The notes under the pieces were generated by a model. That model searched no databases. It saw only the letters and a program-made list of their open reading frames with translations, and was not told the DNA's origin. Shown here piece after piece: positions 51,608-60,376 of a stretch of 64,000 nt of DNA; the stretch's first letter is position 1; every line of letters begins with the position of its first letter. The translations under genes and the position numbers were made by a program. The stretch covers positions 1-64,000 of the forward strand of contig NZ_MUXW01000020.1 in assembly GCF_002015085.1 (NCBI RefSeq), read 5' to 3'. The DNA comes from Glaesserella parasuis. Its GTDB lineage: Bacteria > Pseudomonadota > Gammaproteobacteria > Enterobacterales > Pasteurellaceae.

Positions 51608-52648
51608 ATGAAAAAATGGGCTGTTGCATTCGCTTCGGGTATGGTGATGTTAGGGGCAAATAGTGCATTAGCAAATGACACTGTACATCTTTATACTTGG
51701 ACAGAATATGTGCCAGAAGGTTTGTTAGAAGAATTTACTAAACAGACAGGTATTAAGGTTGTGGTTTCAAGTCTTGAATCAAATGAGACAATGTATGCGA
51801 AACTCAAAATTCAGGGCAAAGATGGCGGTTATGATGTAATCGCACCAAGTAACTACTTCGTGTCAAAAATGGGTCGTGAAGGTATGTTAATGGAACTTGA
51901 TCATAGCAAATTACCTGTGATCAAAGATCTTAACCCAGACTGGTTAAATAAACCTTACGACAAAGGCAACAAATACTCTTTACCACAATTATTAGGTGCG
52001 CCAGGTATTGCATTTAATACTAATTCATACAATGGTGACAATTTCACCGCTTGGGGTGATTTATGGAAACCTGAGTTTAAAGGTAAAGTTCAATTACTTG
52101 ATGATGCTCGTGAAGTATTCAACATTGCTTTATTAAAATTAGGTCAAGATCCAAATACTAAAGAACCAGCAGTAATTAAAGCAGCTTATGAAGAGTTATT
52201 AAAATTACGTCCAAACGTATTAGCATTTAGCTCTGACAATCCTGCAAACTCATTTATTTCAGGTGAAGTAGAAGTGGGTCAATTATGGAATGGTTCTGTG
52301 CGCATTGCGAAAAAAGAACAAGCCCCTGTAAATATGGTGTTCCCGAAAGAAGGCCCAGTATTATGGGTGGATACGCTTGCAATTCCATCTAATGCGAAAA
52401 ACCCAGATGGTGCGCATAAGTTAATTAACTACCTATTAAGTGCGCCAGTGGCTGAGAAATTAACATTAGAAATCGGTTATCCAACTTCAAACGTAAAAGC
52501 GTTAGAAAAATTACCAAAAGAGATTACCGAAGATCCAGCAATTTATCCAACCTCTGAAGTGTTACAAAAAAGTCAGTGGCAAGATGATGTGGGTGATGCG
52601 ATTGAACTCTATGAAAAATATTATCAAGAGTTAAAAGCTGCGAAGTAA
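51608..52648 (+). CDS. potD: Spermidine/putrescine-binding periplasmic protein
   Basis: This solute-binding protein is for a polyamine ABC transporter. The signal peptide ends near SALA (residue 22). The mature chain begins VHLYTWTEYVPEGLLEEFTKQTGIKV and has DVIAPSNYFVSKM and LWVDTLAIPSNAKNPDGAHKLINYLL, all PotD features. It has 346 residues from ATG 51608. No potABC genes are adjacent, so it is an orphan binding protein that must use a transporter encoded elsewhere. Confidence 0.92.
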   Translation: MKKWAVAFASGMVMLGANSALANDTVHLYTWTEYVPEGLLEEFTKQTGIKVVVSSLESNETMYAKLKIQGKDGGYDVIAPSNYFVSKMGREGMLMELDHSKLPVIKDLNPDWLNKPYDKGNKYSLPQLLGAPGIAFNTNSYNGDNFTAWGDLWKPEFKGKVQLLDDAREVFNIALLKLGQDPNTKEPAVIKAAYEELLKLRPNVLAFSSDNPANSFISGEVEVGQLWNGSVRIAKKEQAPVNMVFPKEGPVLWVDTLAIPSNAKNPDGAHKLINYLLSAPVAEKLTLEIGYPTSNVKALEKLPKEITEDPAIYPTSEVLQKSQWQDDVGDAIELYEKYYQELKAAK

Positions 52649-52664
52649 TTCATAGACATCGCTT

Positions 52665-52696
52665 AAAAACCTCAAGGCTTACCTTGAGGTTTTTTG
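52665..52696 (+). terminator. Intrinsic terminator of potD
   Basis: AAAAACCTCAAGG (52665-52677) and CCTTGAGGTTTTT (52682-52694) form a perfect 13-bp stem with loop CTTA and a T-run, 17 bases after the stop codon. Confidence 0.88.
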
Positions 52697-52784
52697 TATG
52701 AACTTTTCTTGCAATTTTCGTTCTATATTGCCGTAGGAATTTATGTTAAAATTCTCAGCTGTATCTAAACGAAGAAGAGATTGT

Positions 52785-53363
52785 ATGAATATCCGTTTAA
52801 ATATTATTCTAGCCACATTAGCAGCAGTACTTGCTGGTTGGTATTATAGTCAACAAAGCAATGGTACTGGATTGTCTCAGCTAATAAAGAAGGAAGGAAG
52901 TGCAGAGTATATAGGGCAAAAGATTTCTACAAGTGCTTATGATTTAAATGGAAAGCCGCAATATTTTGCTCAAGCAGAAGAGGTTAAACGTTACGAAAAT
53001 ACGCAACGAACAGAATTTCTAAAGCCATTACTTAATTTATTTGATGCAGAAAGTGCATTAAAACAGTGGCAAGTCGAAGCCGATTATGCAGATGTTACCA
53101 AAGATAAAATATTGAATTTGCGTGGAAATGTTAAAATTAATAGCTTAGATCCGACTTCTCGGTTACAGAAAATCGAAGCAGAAGTGTTAAGCATAGATTT
53201 AAATACTCAAGATATTTTTTCAGACAGTACGGTGAAATCAACAGGTATTGGATTTACAAGTACTGGAATTGGCTTAAAAGGCAATTTGAAAAAACAAACG
53301 GCAACCTTAACCAAAGATGTGAAAACTTATATTGAACCAAAATTTATTAATGTTGATAAATAA
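52785..53363 (+). CDS. lptC: LPS export protein LptC
   Basis: This 192-residue bitopic inner-membrane protein accepts LPS from the LptBFG pump and passes it to LptA. One N-terminal helix (about 5-24) precedes a periplasmic beta-jellyroll, with WQVEADYADVTKDKILNLRGNVKI and STGIGFTSTGIGLKGNLKKQTATL typical. ATG 52785 with GAAGAGA upstream is preferred over in-frame ATG 52743. Confidence 0.9.
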   Translation: MNIRLNIILATLAAVLAGWYYSQQSNGTGLSQLIKKEGSAEYIGQKISTSAYDLNGKPQYFAQAEEVKRYENTQRTEFLKPLLNLFDAESALKQWQVEADYADVTKDKILNLRGNVKINSLDPTSRLQKIEAEVLSIDLNTQDIFSDSTVKSTGIGFTSTGIGLKGNLKKQTATLTKDVKTYIEPKFINVDK

Positions 53364-53388
53364 TTAGAGTTTTACATAGGGATATAGA

Positions 53389-53892
53389 ATGAATTTTAGA
53401 ACTAAACTTGTATTAATAATTGCATTGTGTCTTGTAAATCTATCGGTTAAGGCTTTGGAAACAGATAGAAATATGCCCATCAAAATTGATTCAGGTAGCC
53501 AGTCATTGGATATGGAAAGAAATATTGTGACATTTAGCGACAATGTTGTTGTTACTCAAGGGTCAATTAAGCTTAATGCAGAAAAAGTTACAATCATTAG
53601 AAGGGATACTCAAAAGGAACTTATTGAGGCTTTTGGCACACCGGTTGTTTTTCAGCAGACCCTTGATAATGGTAAGATTGTTAATGGTACGGCTAATTCT
53701 GTACATTATGATTTAGATTCTGAATTTTTGATATTAAGAGGCAATGCTGAATTAAAGCAGCTAGATAGTGCCATTAAAGCAGAAAAAATTACTTATGATG
53801 TCAAAAAACAGAACCTTAAAGCGACGAGTAATGACCGACAAAGAGTAAAAACTGTATTAATTCCAAACCAATTGCAAAGTGATAAGAAATAG
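53389..53892 (+). CDS. lptA: LPS transport periplasmic bridge protein LptA
   Basis: This 167-residue periplasmic protein polymerises into the LPS bridge. Its signal peptide (about 1-22, ending VKA) is followed by the OstA-like domain: MPIKIDSGSQSLDMERNIVTFSDNVVVTQGSIKLNAEKVTI and ANSVHYDLDSEFLILRGNAEL. It lies between lptC and lptB with short gaps. Confidence 0.92.
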   Translation: MNFRTKLVLIIALCLVNLSVKALETDRNMPIKIDSGSQSLDMERNIVTFSDNVVVTQGSIKLNAEKVTIIRRDTQKELIEAFGTPVVFQQTLDNGKIVNGTANSVHYDLDSEFLILRGNAELKQLDSAIKAEKITYDVKKQNLKATSNDRQRVKTVLIPNQLQSDKK

Positions 53893-53901
53893 GAATTCTG
53901 T

Positions 53902-54627
53902 ATGCCAACATTATATGCTGAATATTTGGCTAAAAGTTATAAAAGTCGCCAAGTTGTTAAAGATGTAAGTTTAAATATTAAATCGGGAGAAATAGTTGGA
54001 CTATTAGGTCCTAATGGTGCAGGAAAAACGACTACTTTTTATATGGTAGTAGGCCTTGTGCGTCACGATCATGGTAAAATCCGTATTGATGATCAAGATA
54101 TCAGTGTTTTACCTATGCATGATAGAGCAAAACAAGGTATTGGTTACTTGCCTCAAGAAGCCTCTATTTTTCGTCGCTTAAGTGTTTATGATAACTTGAT
54201 GGCGGTGTTACAAATTAGGAAAGATCTAACCGATGCAGAGCGTCAAGCAAGAGCAGATGAATTAATCGCAGAATTTCATATTGAGCATATTCGTCACAGC
54301 TTAGGGCAATCTTTATCTGGCGGTGAACGCCGTCGAGTAGAAATTGCACGTGCGTTGGCAGCTAATCCTAAGTTTATTTTATTGGATGAACCTTTTGCTG
54401 GGGTTGACCCTATTTCAGTGATCGATATTAAGAAGATTATTGTGAATTTAAAGGAACGAGGATTAGGTGTTTTAATCACAGATCATAATGTAAGAGAAAC
54501 CTTAGATGTTTGTGAGCGTGCTTATATTGTGAGTAATGGTCAGATGATAGCTAGTGGGATTCCTCAAGAAATTTTACATAATGAGGATGTGAAAAAAGTT
54601 TATTTAGGTGAGCAATTTAGACTGTAA
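53902..54627 (+). CDS. lptB: LPS export ABC transporter ATPase LptB
   Basis: This cytoplasmic ATPase powers LPS extraction with LptFG. It has 241 residues. Walker A is GPNGAGKTT near residue 38, followed by Q-loop GYLPQEASIFRRL, signature LSGGERRRVEIARAL, Walker B FILLDEPFAGVDP and the switch His in ITDHNV. It lies nine bases after lptA. Confidence 0.95.
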   Translation: MPTLYAEYLAKSYKSRQVVKDVSLNIKSGEIVGLLGPNGAGKTTTFYMVVGLVRHDHGKIRIDDQDISVLPMHDRAKQGIGYLPQEASIFRRLSVYDNLMAVLQIRKDLTDAERQARADELIAEFHIEHIRHSLGQSLSGGERRRVEIARALAANPKFILLDEPFAGVDPISVIDIKKIIVNLKERGLGVLITDHNVRETLDVCERAYIVSNGQMIASGIPQEILHNEDVKKVYLGEQFRL

Positions 54628-54667
54628 TATAAAATTCTTAAGATATTTTTTTGTCGTTTGATTTTTT

Positions 54668-55210
54668 ATGATGCAATTAACCACATTTTTAGATATTAAT
54701 AATATTCATTACAATGTTCCCATTTCTAATAAAAAACAGGCTTTAGAGTTTCTGGGGAAGGCGATGGCAGAAATATTAAATAATAGCCTTTCACCTACAG
54801 ATAAACTATGTATTCATCCAGCAGAATGTTTTAGCTATTTCTTTAAACGTGAAAAATTAGGTTCTACCGGAATTAATAATGGAGTGGCTTTACCTCACGC
54901 AAAATTGTTGATGAGTCAAGAATTTCAGCTAGAGAAACCAATTGCTATTTTCCTGAAACTAGAGGCAGGAATAAATTTTGAATCAATAGATCATAAGGAT
55001 GTGGATATTATTTATGCCATATTCTTTTCGGAAAAAATTTGTGTAGAATATAAGGATTCTTTGAGAGAAATAGCACAGCAATTAAGTGATAAGAATTTGT
55101 TAAAGCATCTAAGAGCTGCATTATCCAGAGAAGAAATTTGGCAAGTATTGAGTTATTATGATTATTCGGTAAACAAAAATTTAGAATCGAGGAATGTAAT
55201 GTGGAATTGA
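54668..55210 (+). CDS. ptsN: PTS nitrogen-regulatory EIIA protein
   Basis: This 180-residue EIIA-Ntr protein receives phosphate from NPr and regulates metabolism and potassium transport. The phosphorylated His77 lies in GSTGINNGVALPHAKL. In enteric bacteria rpoN and hpf lie between lptB and ptsN; here ptsN follows lptB directly, as in H. influenzae. Its end overlaps rapZ by 10 bases. Confidence 0.9.
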   Translation: MMQLTTFLDINNIHYNVPISNKKQALEFLGKAMAEILNNSLSPTDKLCIHPAECFSYFFKREKLGSTGINNGVALPHAKLLMSQEFQLEKPIAIFLKLEAGINFESIDHKDVDIIYAIFFSEKICVEYKDSLREIAQQLSDKNLLKHLRAALSREEIWQVLSYYDYSVNKNLESRNVMWN

Positions 55211-56061
55211 TTATTATGAGCGGGCGATCTGGTTCAGGAAAGTCTGTTGCGTTAAGAGCGTTGGAAGATTTAGGGTATTATTGCGTGGATAATATTCCTC
55301 TTGCTTTAATTCCCCAGTTAACAGATTATTTAGAAAAATTGAAGAGATCTGTTGTTGTTAGCCTTGATGTGAGAAATTTACCAGAAGATCCAGATGTGCT
55401 TGAGCAAGTATTACATGCGTTTCCCTCTCACATTTCAAAAACTTTAATCTTTCTTGACTGTCAGCGTAAGGCTTTAGTTCGTCGGTATAGTGACTCTCGT
55501 CGTTTACATCCATTATCTACCAATGATTTATCTTTAGAAAATGCGGTTGATTTAGAAAATCATCTTCTTGAACCATTATTTCAGCATGCGGATTATATTA
55601 TTGATACAACGTACTTTTCTTCACATGAGTTAGCCGAGAAATTAAGAGAATTATTAAATGGATCATCGGAGAAAGAATTAAATATTATTGTTGAATCTTT
55701 TGGTTTTAAGTATGGCATTCCTGCTGATGCAGATTATGTTTTCGATGTCCGTTTTTTACCTAATCCCCATTGGAATCTTGAGCTTCGCCCTATGACAGGA
55801 TTAGAAAAACCTGTTATAGATTTTCTAGAAAATCAGCCAGAAGTTCATCAATTTATTTCTCATACTTGTAATTATTTAGAAGTGTGGTTGCCTTTATTGG
55901 AGCAAAATAATAGGAGTTATTTAACGATTGCCATAGGCTGTACAGGCGGAAAGCACCGTTCTGTATTTGTTGCAGAGAAATTAGCCAGGTATATTGAAAG
56001 TAAAGGCAAAAAAGTAAGAGTTCGTCACTGTAGTTTAGAAAAACATTATAAGACATCGTAG
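55201..56061 (+). CDS. rapZ: RNase adapter protein RapZ
   Basis: This 286-residue protein in enterics brings the GlmZ small RNA to RNase E and senses glucosamine-6-phosphate. The N-terminal Walker A is GRSGSGKS (residues 8-15). The C-terminal domain holds the conserved SFGFKYGIPADADYVFDVRFLPNPHW and IAIGCTGGKHRSVFVAEKL segments. GTG 55201 is the start, giving MELIIMSGRSG as in other family members. Confidence 0.94.
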   Translation: MELIIMSGRSGSGKSVALRALEDLGYYCVDNIPLALIPQLTDYLEKLKRSVVVSLDVRNLPEDPDVLEQVLHAFPSHISKTLIFLDCQRKALVRRYSDSRRLHPLSTNDLSLENAVDLENHLLEPLFQHADYIIDTTYFSSHELAEKLRELLNGSSEKELNIIVESFGFKYGIPADADYVFDVRFLPNPHWNLELRPMTGLEKPVIDFLENQPEVHQFISHTCNYLEVWLPLLEQNNRSYLTIAIGCTGGKHRSVFVAEKLARYIESKGKKVRVRHCSLEKHYKTS

Positions 56062-56062
56062 A

Positions 56063-57244
56063 ATGAAAACAGCAGATATTACCATCATTGGTGGAGGAAT
56101 GGTTGGCTTAGCTTTAGCAGGATTACTTGCAAATAGTAATTGTCAAATCAAGATTATTGATAAAACAGTTCCTTATTTAAGTAAGTCAATCAGTAATAGA
56201 GTAAGTGCAATTAATTTTACTAGCCAAAGAATGCTTGAGGAAATAGGTGCTTGGTATCATATTTCTGAAAGTGATTTATCTCCTTATGACCAAATGTATG
56301 TCTGGGAAAAGGATAGTTTTTCAAGTCTCTGTTTTGACAATAAAGATCCCGTAATCAAAGAACTTGGACTAGAGCAGCTAGGATTTATTATTGATAATCA
56401 GCAGATTCGTTATGCTCTATGGAAGCAAGTCATTCATCAGCATAATGTAGAAGTGATATTGGATGCTCCTAAATTTTTAGGCATTAATGATAACTGCGCT
56501 TTTTTAACTCTAGAAAACGGAGAGATGATTACAAGTAAGTTAGTTATAGGTGCAGATGGAGCTCATTCTTGGGTTCGTCAACAAGCTAAAATTCCATTGA
56601 TTAGTAGAGATTATCAACACACTGCATTAGTATGTAATGTGAGAACAACAGAAATGCATCAACAAGTGGCTCGTCAAGTTTTTTCGCCTGATAGTATTTT
56701 AGCTTTCTTGCCTTTAAAAGATGAACATCTTTGTTCTATTGTTTGGTCTTTGCCTACACTTGAGGCTAGTAGACTAGTTAATAGTGATGAAAAATCTTTT
56801 CTCAAACAATTGAATATTGCTTTTGATAATCAATTAGGAATATGTGAGTTACAAAGTGAAAGGGATGTTTATCCTTTGACCGCACGTTATGCTCGCGATT
56901 TTGCCCAGCAAAGGATTGCTTTGATTGGTGATGCAGCTCATACGATCCATCCTCTAGCGGGTTTAGGTGTTAATTTAGGTTTTGCAGATGCTATTCTATT
57001 GGCAAAAGAGCTACAGAAATTACTCTCCTTTGGAAAAGATATAGGAGAGTACCGTAATTTACGTCAATTTGAACGAGTTAGAAGGTTAGAAGCGATAAAG
57101 GTTTTAGTTGCAATGGAGGGCTTAAAGCACCTTTTCTCTGGCAATAATCCATTTAAAAAATTAGTTAGAGGTGTTGGATTATCTGCAACTAATCAAAATA
57201 GTTTTGTAAAAAAGCTACTTATTCAGCAGGCAATAAGTGTGTAA
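56063..57244 (+). CDS. ubiI: Ubiquinone biosynthesis FAD monooxygenase UbiI (VisC)
   Basis: This 393-residue flavin hydroxylase belongs to the UbiH/UbiF/VisC family. The FAD site is at residues 10-15 (IGGGMVGLALAG), with VIGADGAHSWVR in the middle and RIALIGDAAHTIHPLAGLGVNLGFADA late. The chain matches E. coli UbiI along its length (LAFLPLKDEHLCSIVWSLP, ALNIAFDN-like LNIAFDNQLGIC). UbiI adds the C5 hydroxyl during ubiquinone synthesis. It starts one base after rapZ. Confidence 0.9.
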   Translation: MKTADITIIGGGMVGLALAGLLANSNCQIKIIDKTVPYLSKSISNRVSAINFTSQRMLEEIGAWYHISESDLSPYDQMYVWEKDSFSSLCFDNKDPVIKELGLEQLGFIIDNQQIRYALWKQVIHQHNVEVILDAPKFLGINDNCAFLTLENGEMITSKLVIGADGAHSWVRQQAKIPLISRDYQHTALVCNVRTTEMHQQVARQVFSPDSILAFLPLKDEHLCSIVWSLPTLEASRLVNSDEKSFLKQLNIAFDNQLGICELQSERDVYPLTARYARDFAQQRIALIGDAAHTIHPLAGLGVNLGFADAILLAKELQKLLSFGKDIGEYRNLRQFERVRRLEAIKVLVAMEGLKHLFSGNNPFKKLVRGVGLSATNQNSFVKKLLIQQAISV

Positions 57245-57314
57245 TAACTGGATAAGAATGATTTATATGAATATATTTAATAAAGATTTTTTAGTATTAT
57301 TTGGATATTTTGAA

Positions 57315-57852
57315 ATGAATAAGTTTATTAAAATTATTACCTTAGTATTATGTATGATGTTTTTATCTTCTTGTGATAATGTCGGAAAGCATGAGAGTAT
57401 CAATAGTACTTCTTTAGAAAAAACATCAAAAGAAGATGTGCATACAGTGGAGAGTTCGGCTTCTATTGAAGCTGTGGAAGACTTTAATAAGTTGGTATTA
57501 TGGAATATTAAGCAAGAACAGGTATTAGCAGAATTGCAACAAAAGCTGAGCAGATCAAGATAAATCTGAAATTGAAGAGGGGTTGAATATCTTTAAAACT
57601 AGAATATCTTCTATTATACAAAATCTAGAGATGATAGAGGTTAAAAATACGGATATTCAGTTATTGAAATTAAGGATTAAAGAAAATCTGATTTTATTAA
57701 ATGATTTTATTATTGAATCAGTAGAAACTATGCAAAACCCGACTTTAGAAGGACAGGAAAAAATTAAAGAAAAGGCAGATAGATTATTGTTACTGAATAA
57801 AGAACTACAGAAATTTGAAAGCGATTTAAAAGAGAAATTTGGTATTAAATGA
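57315..57852 (+). pseudogene. Predicted lipoprotein gene split by a frameshift
   Basis: The first part (57315-57563, 82 residues) has a signal peptide with lipobox LSSC (Cys20) and ends LAELQQKLSRSR. The second part continues one frame over with ADQDKSEIEEGLNIFKTRI and runs to 57852, ending LKEKFGIK, in a helical, coiled-coil style. Joining the frames near 57550 gives one lipoprotein of about 175 residues with continuous heptad-like character. A one-base insertion in CTGAGCAG would explain it. The function is unknown. The truncated lipoprotein may still be made. Confidence 0.65.
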
Positions 57853-57926
57853 AGAATATAAATATAATATTTCCTCTTATTTTCTTAGATGGATTGACAA
57901 TTTTTTATTAAATAATAGAGGAAATA

Positions 57927-59306
57927 ATGCTCAAAATTTATAACACCTTAAAACGTGAAAAAGAAGAATTTAAACCTATCCACCCTGATCACGTTGGAAT
58001 GTATGTCTGTGGTGTCACGGTTTACGATCTCTGTCACTTTGGGCACGGACGGACTTTTGTTTCTTTTGACGTGATCGCACGTTACCTTCGCTATCTCGGC
58101 TATAACTTACGCTATGTGCGTAACATTACCGATGTGGACGACAAAATCATCAAACGTTCGTTAGAAAATAATGAAACTTGCGATCAGCTTGTTGATCGTA
58201 TGATCATCGAAATGCACAAAGATTTTGATGCGTTAAATATCCTTCGCCCTGATGTTGAACCTCGTGCAACGCAACATATCCCTGAAATTATTGCGATTGT
58301 CGAAAAACTCTTAGCGAAAGGTCACGCTTATGTGGCGGAAGATGGTGACGTGATGTTCAATGTCGAATCTTTCCAAAAATACGGTGCCTTATCTCGCCAA
58401 AATCTTGAACAGCTTCAAGCAGGGGCAAGGATTGAAATTAAATCGGTCAAACGCAACCCGATGGATTTCGTATTATGGAAAATGTCGAAAGAGAATGAAC
58501 CAAGCTGGGATTCCCCTTGGGGCAAAGGTCGTCCAGGCTGGCATATCGAATGTTCGGCGATGAACAGCAAAGAGTTAGGCAACCATTTTGACATTCACGG
58601 CGGTGGTTCGGATTTAATGTTCCCTCACCACGAAAACGAGATTGCACAATCTTGCTGTGCTCACGGTGACGATTATGTGAATTATTGGCTACACACGGGA
58701 ATGCTTACGATCAACGAAGAGAAGATGTCAAAATCGCTTAATAACTTCTTCACCATTCGTGATATTTTAAACAAATATGATTGTGAAAGTGTTCGTTACT
58801 TCTTCTTAACCGCACAATACCGTAGCTTGTTGGATTACAGCGAAGAAAATATCGGCTTGGCTCGCAAAGCGTTAGAGCGTTTATATACGGCATTGCGTGG
58901 CTGTGATTGGAATGTCGAACTTGTAGAAAACGATCAGTATGTGACCGCTTTCAAAGAATCAATGGACGATGATTTCAACACCCCAGGGGCTTTAGCAGTA
59001 TTATTTGAGTTAGCCCGTGAAATCAACAAACTCAAAGCAGAAAATCAGGTGGAAGCGAACAAACTTGCAGCTCGTCTGAAACAACTTGCAGGCGTGCTAG
59101 GTTTGTTAGAGCAAGATCCAGAAACCTTCTTACAAGGTGATGCCAATAATGATGAAGTGGCAGAAATCGAAGCCTTAATTAAACAACGTAACGAAGCGAG
59201 AGCCAGCAAAAACTGGGCGGTAGCCGATGAGGCACGCAATAAGCTCACCGCAATGGGCATTGTGCTTGAAGATGGTGCAAATGGTACAACGTGGCGTAGG
59301 GCTTAA
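57927..59306 (+). CDS. cysS: Cysteinyl-tRNA synthetase
   Basis: CysRS charges tRNA-Cys. The class I motifs are HFGHGRTFVSFD (HIGH-like) near residue 37 and KMSKSLNNF (KMSKS) near 268. Zinc ligands include Cys28 (VCGVTVYD), Cys near 209 (HIECSAM), HxxE (HHENEIAQ). 459 residues is the standard length. Base composition returns to the chromosomal average here after the AT-rich 53-57.9 kb stretch. Confidence 0.96.
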   Translation: MLKIYNTLKREKEEFKPIHPDHVGMYVCGVTVYDLCHFGHGRTFVSFDVIARYLRYLGYNLRYVRNITDVDDKIIKRSLENNETCDQLVDRMIIEMHKDFDALNILRPDVEPRATQHIPEIIAIVEKLLAKGHAYVAEDGDVMFNVESFQKYGALSRQNLEQLQAGARIEIKSVKRNPMDFVLWKMSKENEPSWDSPWGKGRPGWHIECSAMNSKELGNHFDIHGGGSDLMFPHHENEIAQSCCAHGDDYVNYWLHTGMLTINEEKMSKSLNNFFTIRDILNKYDCESVRYFFLTAQYRSLLDYSEENIGLARKALERLYTALRGCDWNVELVENDQYVTAFKESMDDDFNTPGALAVLFELAREINKLKAENQVEANKLAARLKQLAGVLGLLEQDPETFLQGDANNDEVAEIEALIKQRNEARASKNWAVADEARNKLTAMGIVLEDGANGTTWRRA

Positions 59307-59315
59307 TTGATTAAC

Positions 59316-59357
59316 AAGCGGTGGGATTTGACGAAAATTTTGCAAATCCGACCGCTT
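59316..59357. terminator. Inverted uptake-signal pair acting as terminator-like hairpin
   Basis: AAGCGGTGGGATTTG (59316-59330) pairs with CAAATCCGACCGCTT (59343-59357) with one mismatch across 15 bases. It lies between convergent cysS and the metE-like pseudogene. Confidence 0.65.
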
Positions 59358-59372
59358 TATAAATTAAATGTA

Positions 59373-60240
59373 TTATTTACCCCATACCTCTTCAGCGATG
59401 TCTCGGATAAATTTTAATTTATTCCACTGTTGCTCTTCTGTTAGAATGTTACCTTCTTCAGTTGGTGCAAAGCCACATTGTGGACTAAGACAGAGTTGGT
59501 TAATGTCTATGTATTGGCGCGATTGACTAAATAAACATAGTCTTTTGCGAGTTGTTCTAAATCGAACCCTCGAGCTTGATAAGCAGCTCGCTTCTCTTCT
59601 GAACAAAGCTCTCCCCAACTTGTATCATCTAATTGTAAATTACGGCAACCTAATGCATAGAATTTTTCTATTGCCGATTTATAAGCATCAGCAATATCAT
59701 CTAATAGCTGGCTATTATTATTTTTGTAGCGAGAGATAGGTTGATAATTGGTTTCTCGTACAGTACAGATGAGATGTAGCATTGATGGAGATGGGATCGT
59801 AAATTTGACAGGGAAATCTCCTGAAATAGTCTGGAGTGAACGATAGTGTTCTAAAAATGGGTGTCTTGTCTATCCGAAAATTCTACTTTGTCTACGATAT
59901 TTAATGTCTTAGGTCGGACACTGTGATGTTTGAATTGCACAGAGAATTTTTCCGCTTCAATTTCTTTTACTCCATTTAGTGCGGCTAAAAAGTCTAAATG
60001 CCAAAAAGTACGACGAAATTCTCCATCAGTGATAGCATGTAATCCAACAGATTTTTGTTGCTCAACTAATTTTGTGATTTCAGCATCTTCAATTTGAGTC
60101 AGTTCACTACAAGATAAATTGCCACATTGGCATTGTTGGCGAGCATGTTTTAAGCTTTCAGGACGTAGAAAACTTCCCACAATATCAAAACGATAAGGGG
60201 CTTGGGTACGAGGTTGTGCATTGGGAAAGAGTTTAGACAT
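59373..60240 (-). pseudogene. MetE-like (YxjG-type) methyltransferase, frameshifted and internally deleted
   Basis: The N-terminal part (60240 down to about 59860: PYRFDIVGSFLRPESLKHARQQ, HAITDGEFRRTFWHLDF) shifts frame after VEFSD. It resumes in another frame with HPFLEHYRSLQTISGDFPVK and MLHLICTVRETNYQPISRY...WGELCSE, then breaks again near 59518. It ends with QYIDINQLCLSPQCGFAPTEEGN...EEVWGK. In this cobalamin-independent methionine synthase-like family about 110 residues, including the HxC zinc-site segment, normally lie between VNRA and YIDINQ; they are missing. The gene cannot make an active enzyme. Confidence 0.85.
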
Positions 60241-60376
60241 CATATTTCCTTATTTTTAGTGTAGATATGAAAGGATTCTATCAACTGTGGATCAAAATAG
60301 TAAGTAAATGATGTAAACGATTTATTTTTAGAAAGACTTATATAAGGGAGCTTAATATTTTAAGCTCCCTAATAGA

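Noticed and set aside
59545..59739. Plus-strand ORF of 64 codons
   Set aside because: It is a shadow of the metE-like pseudogene on the minus strand.
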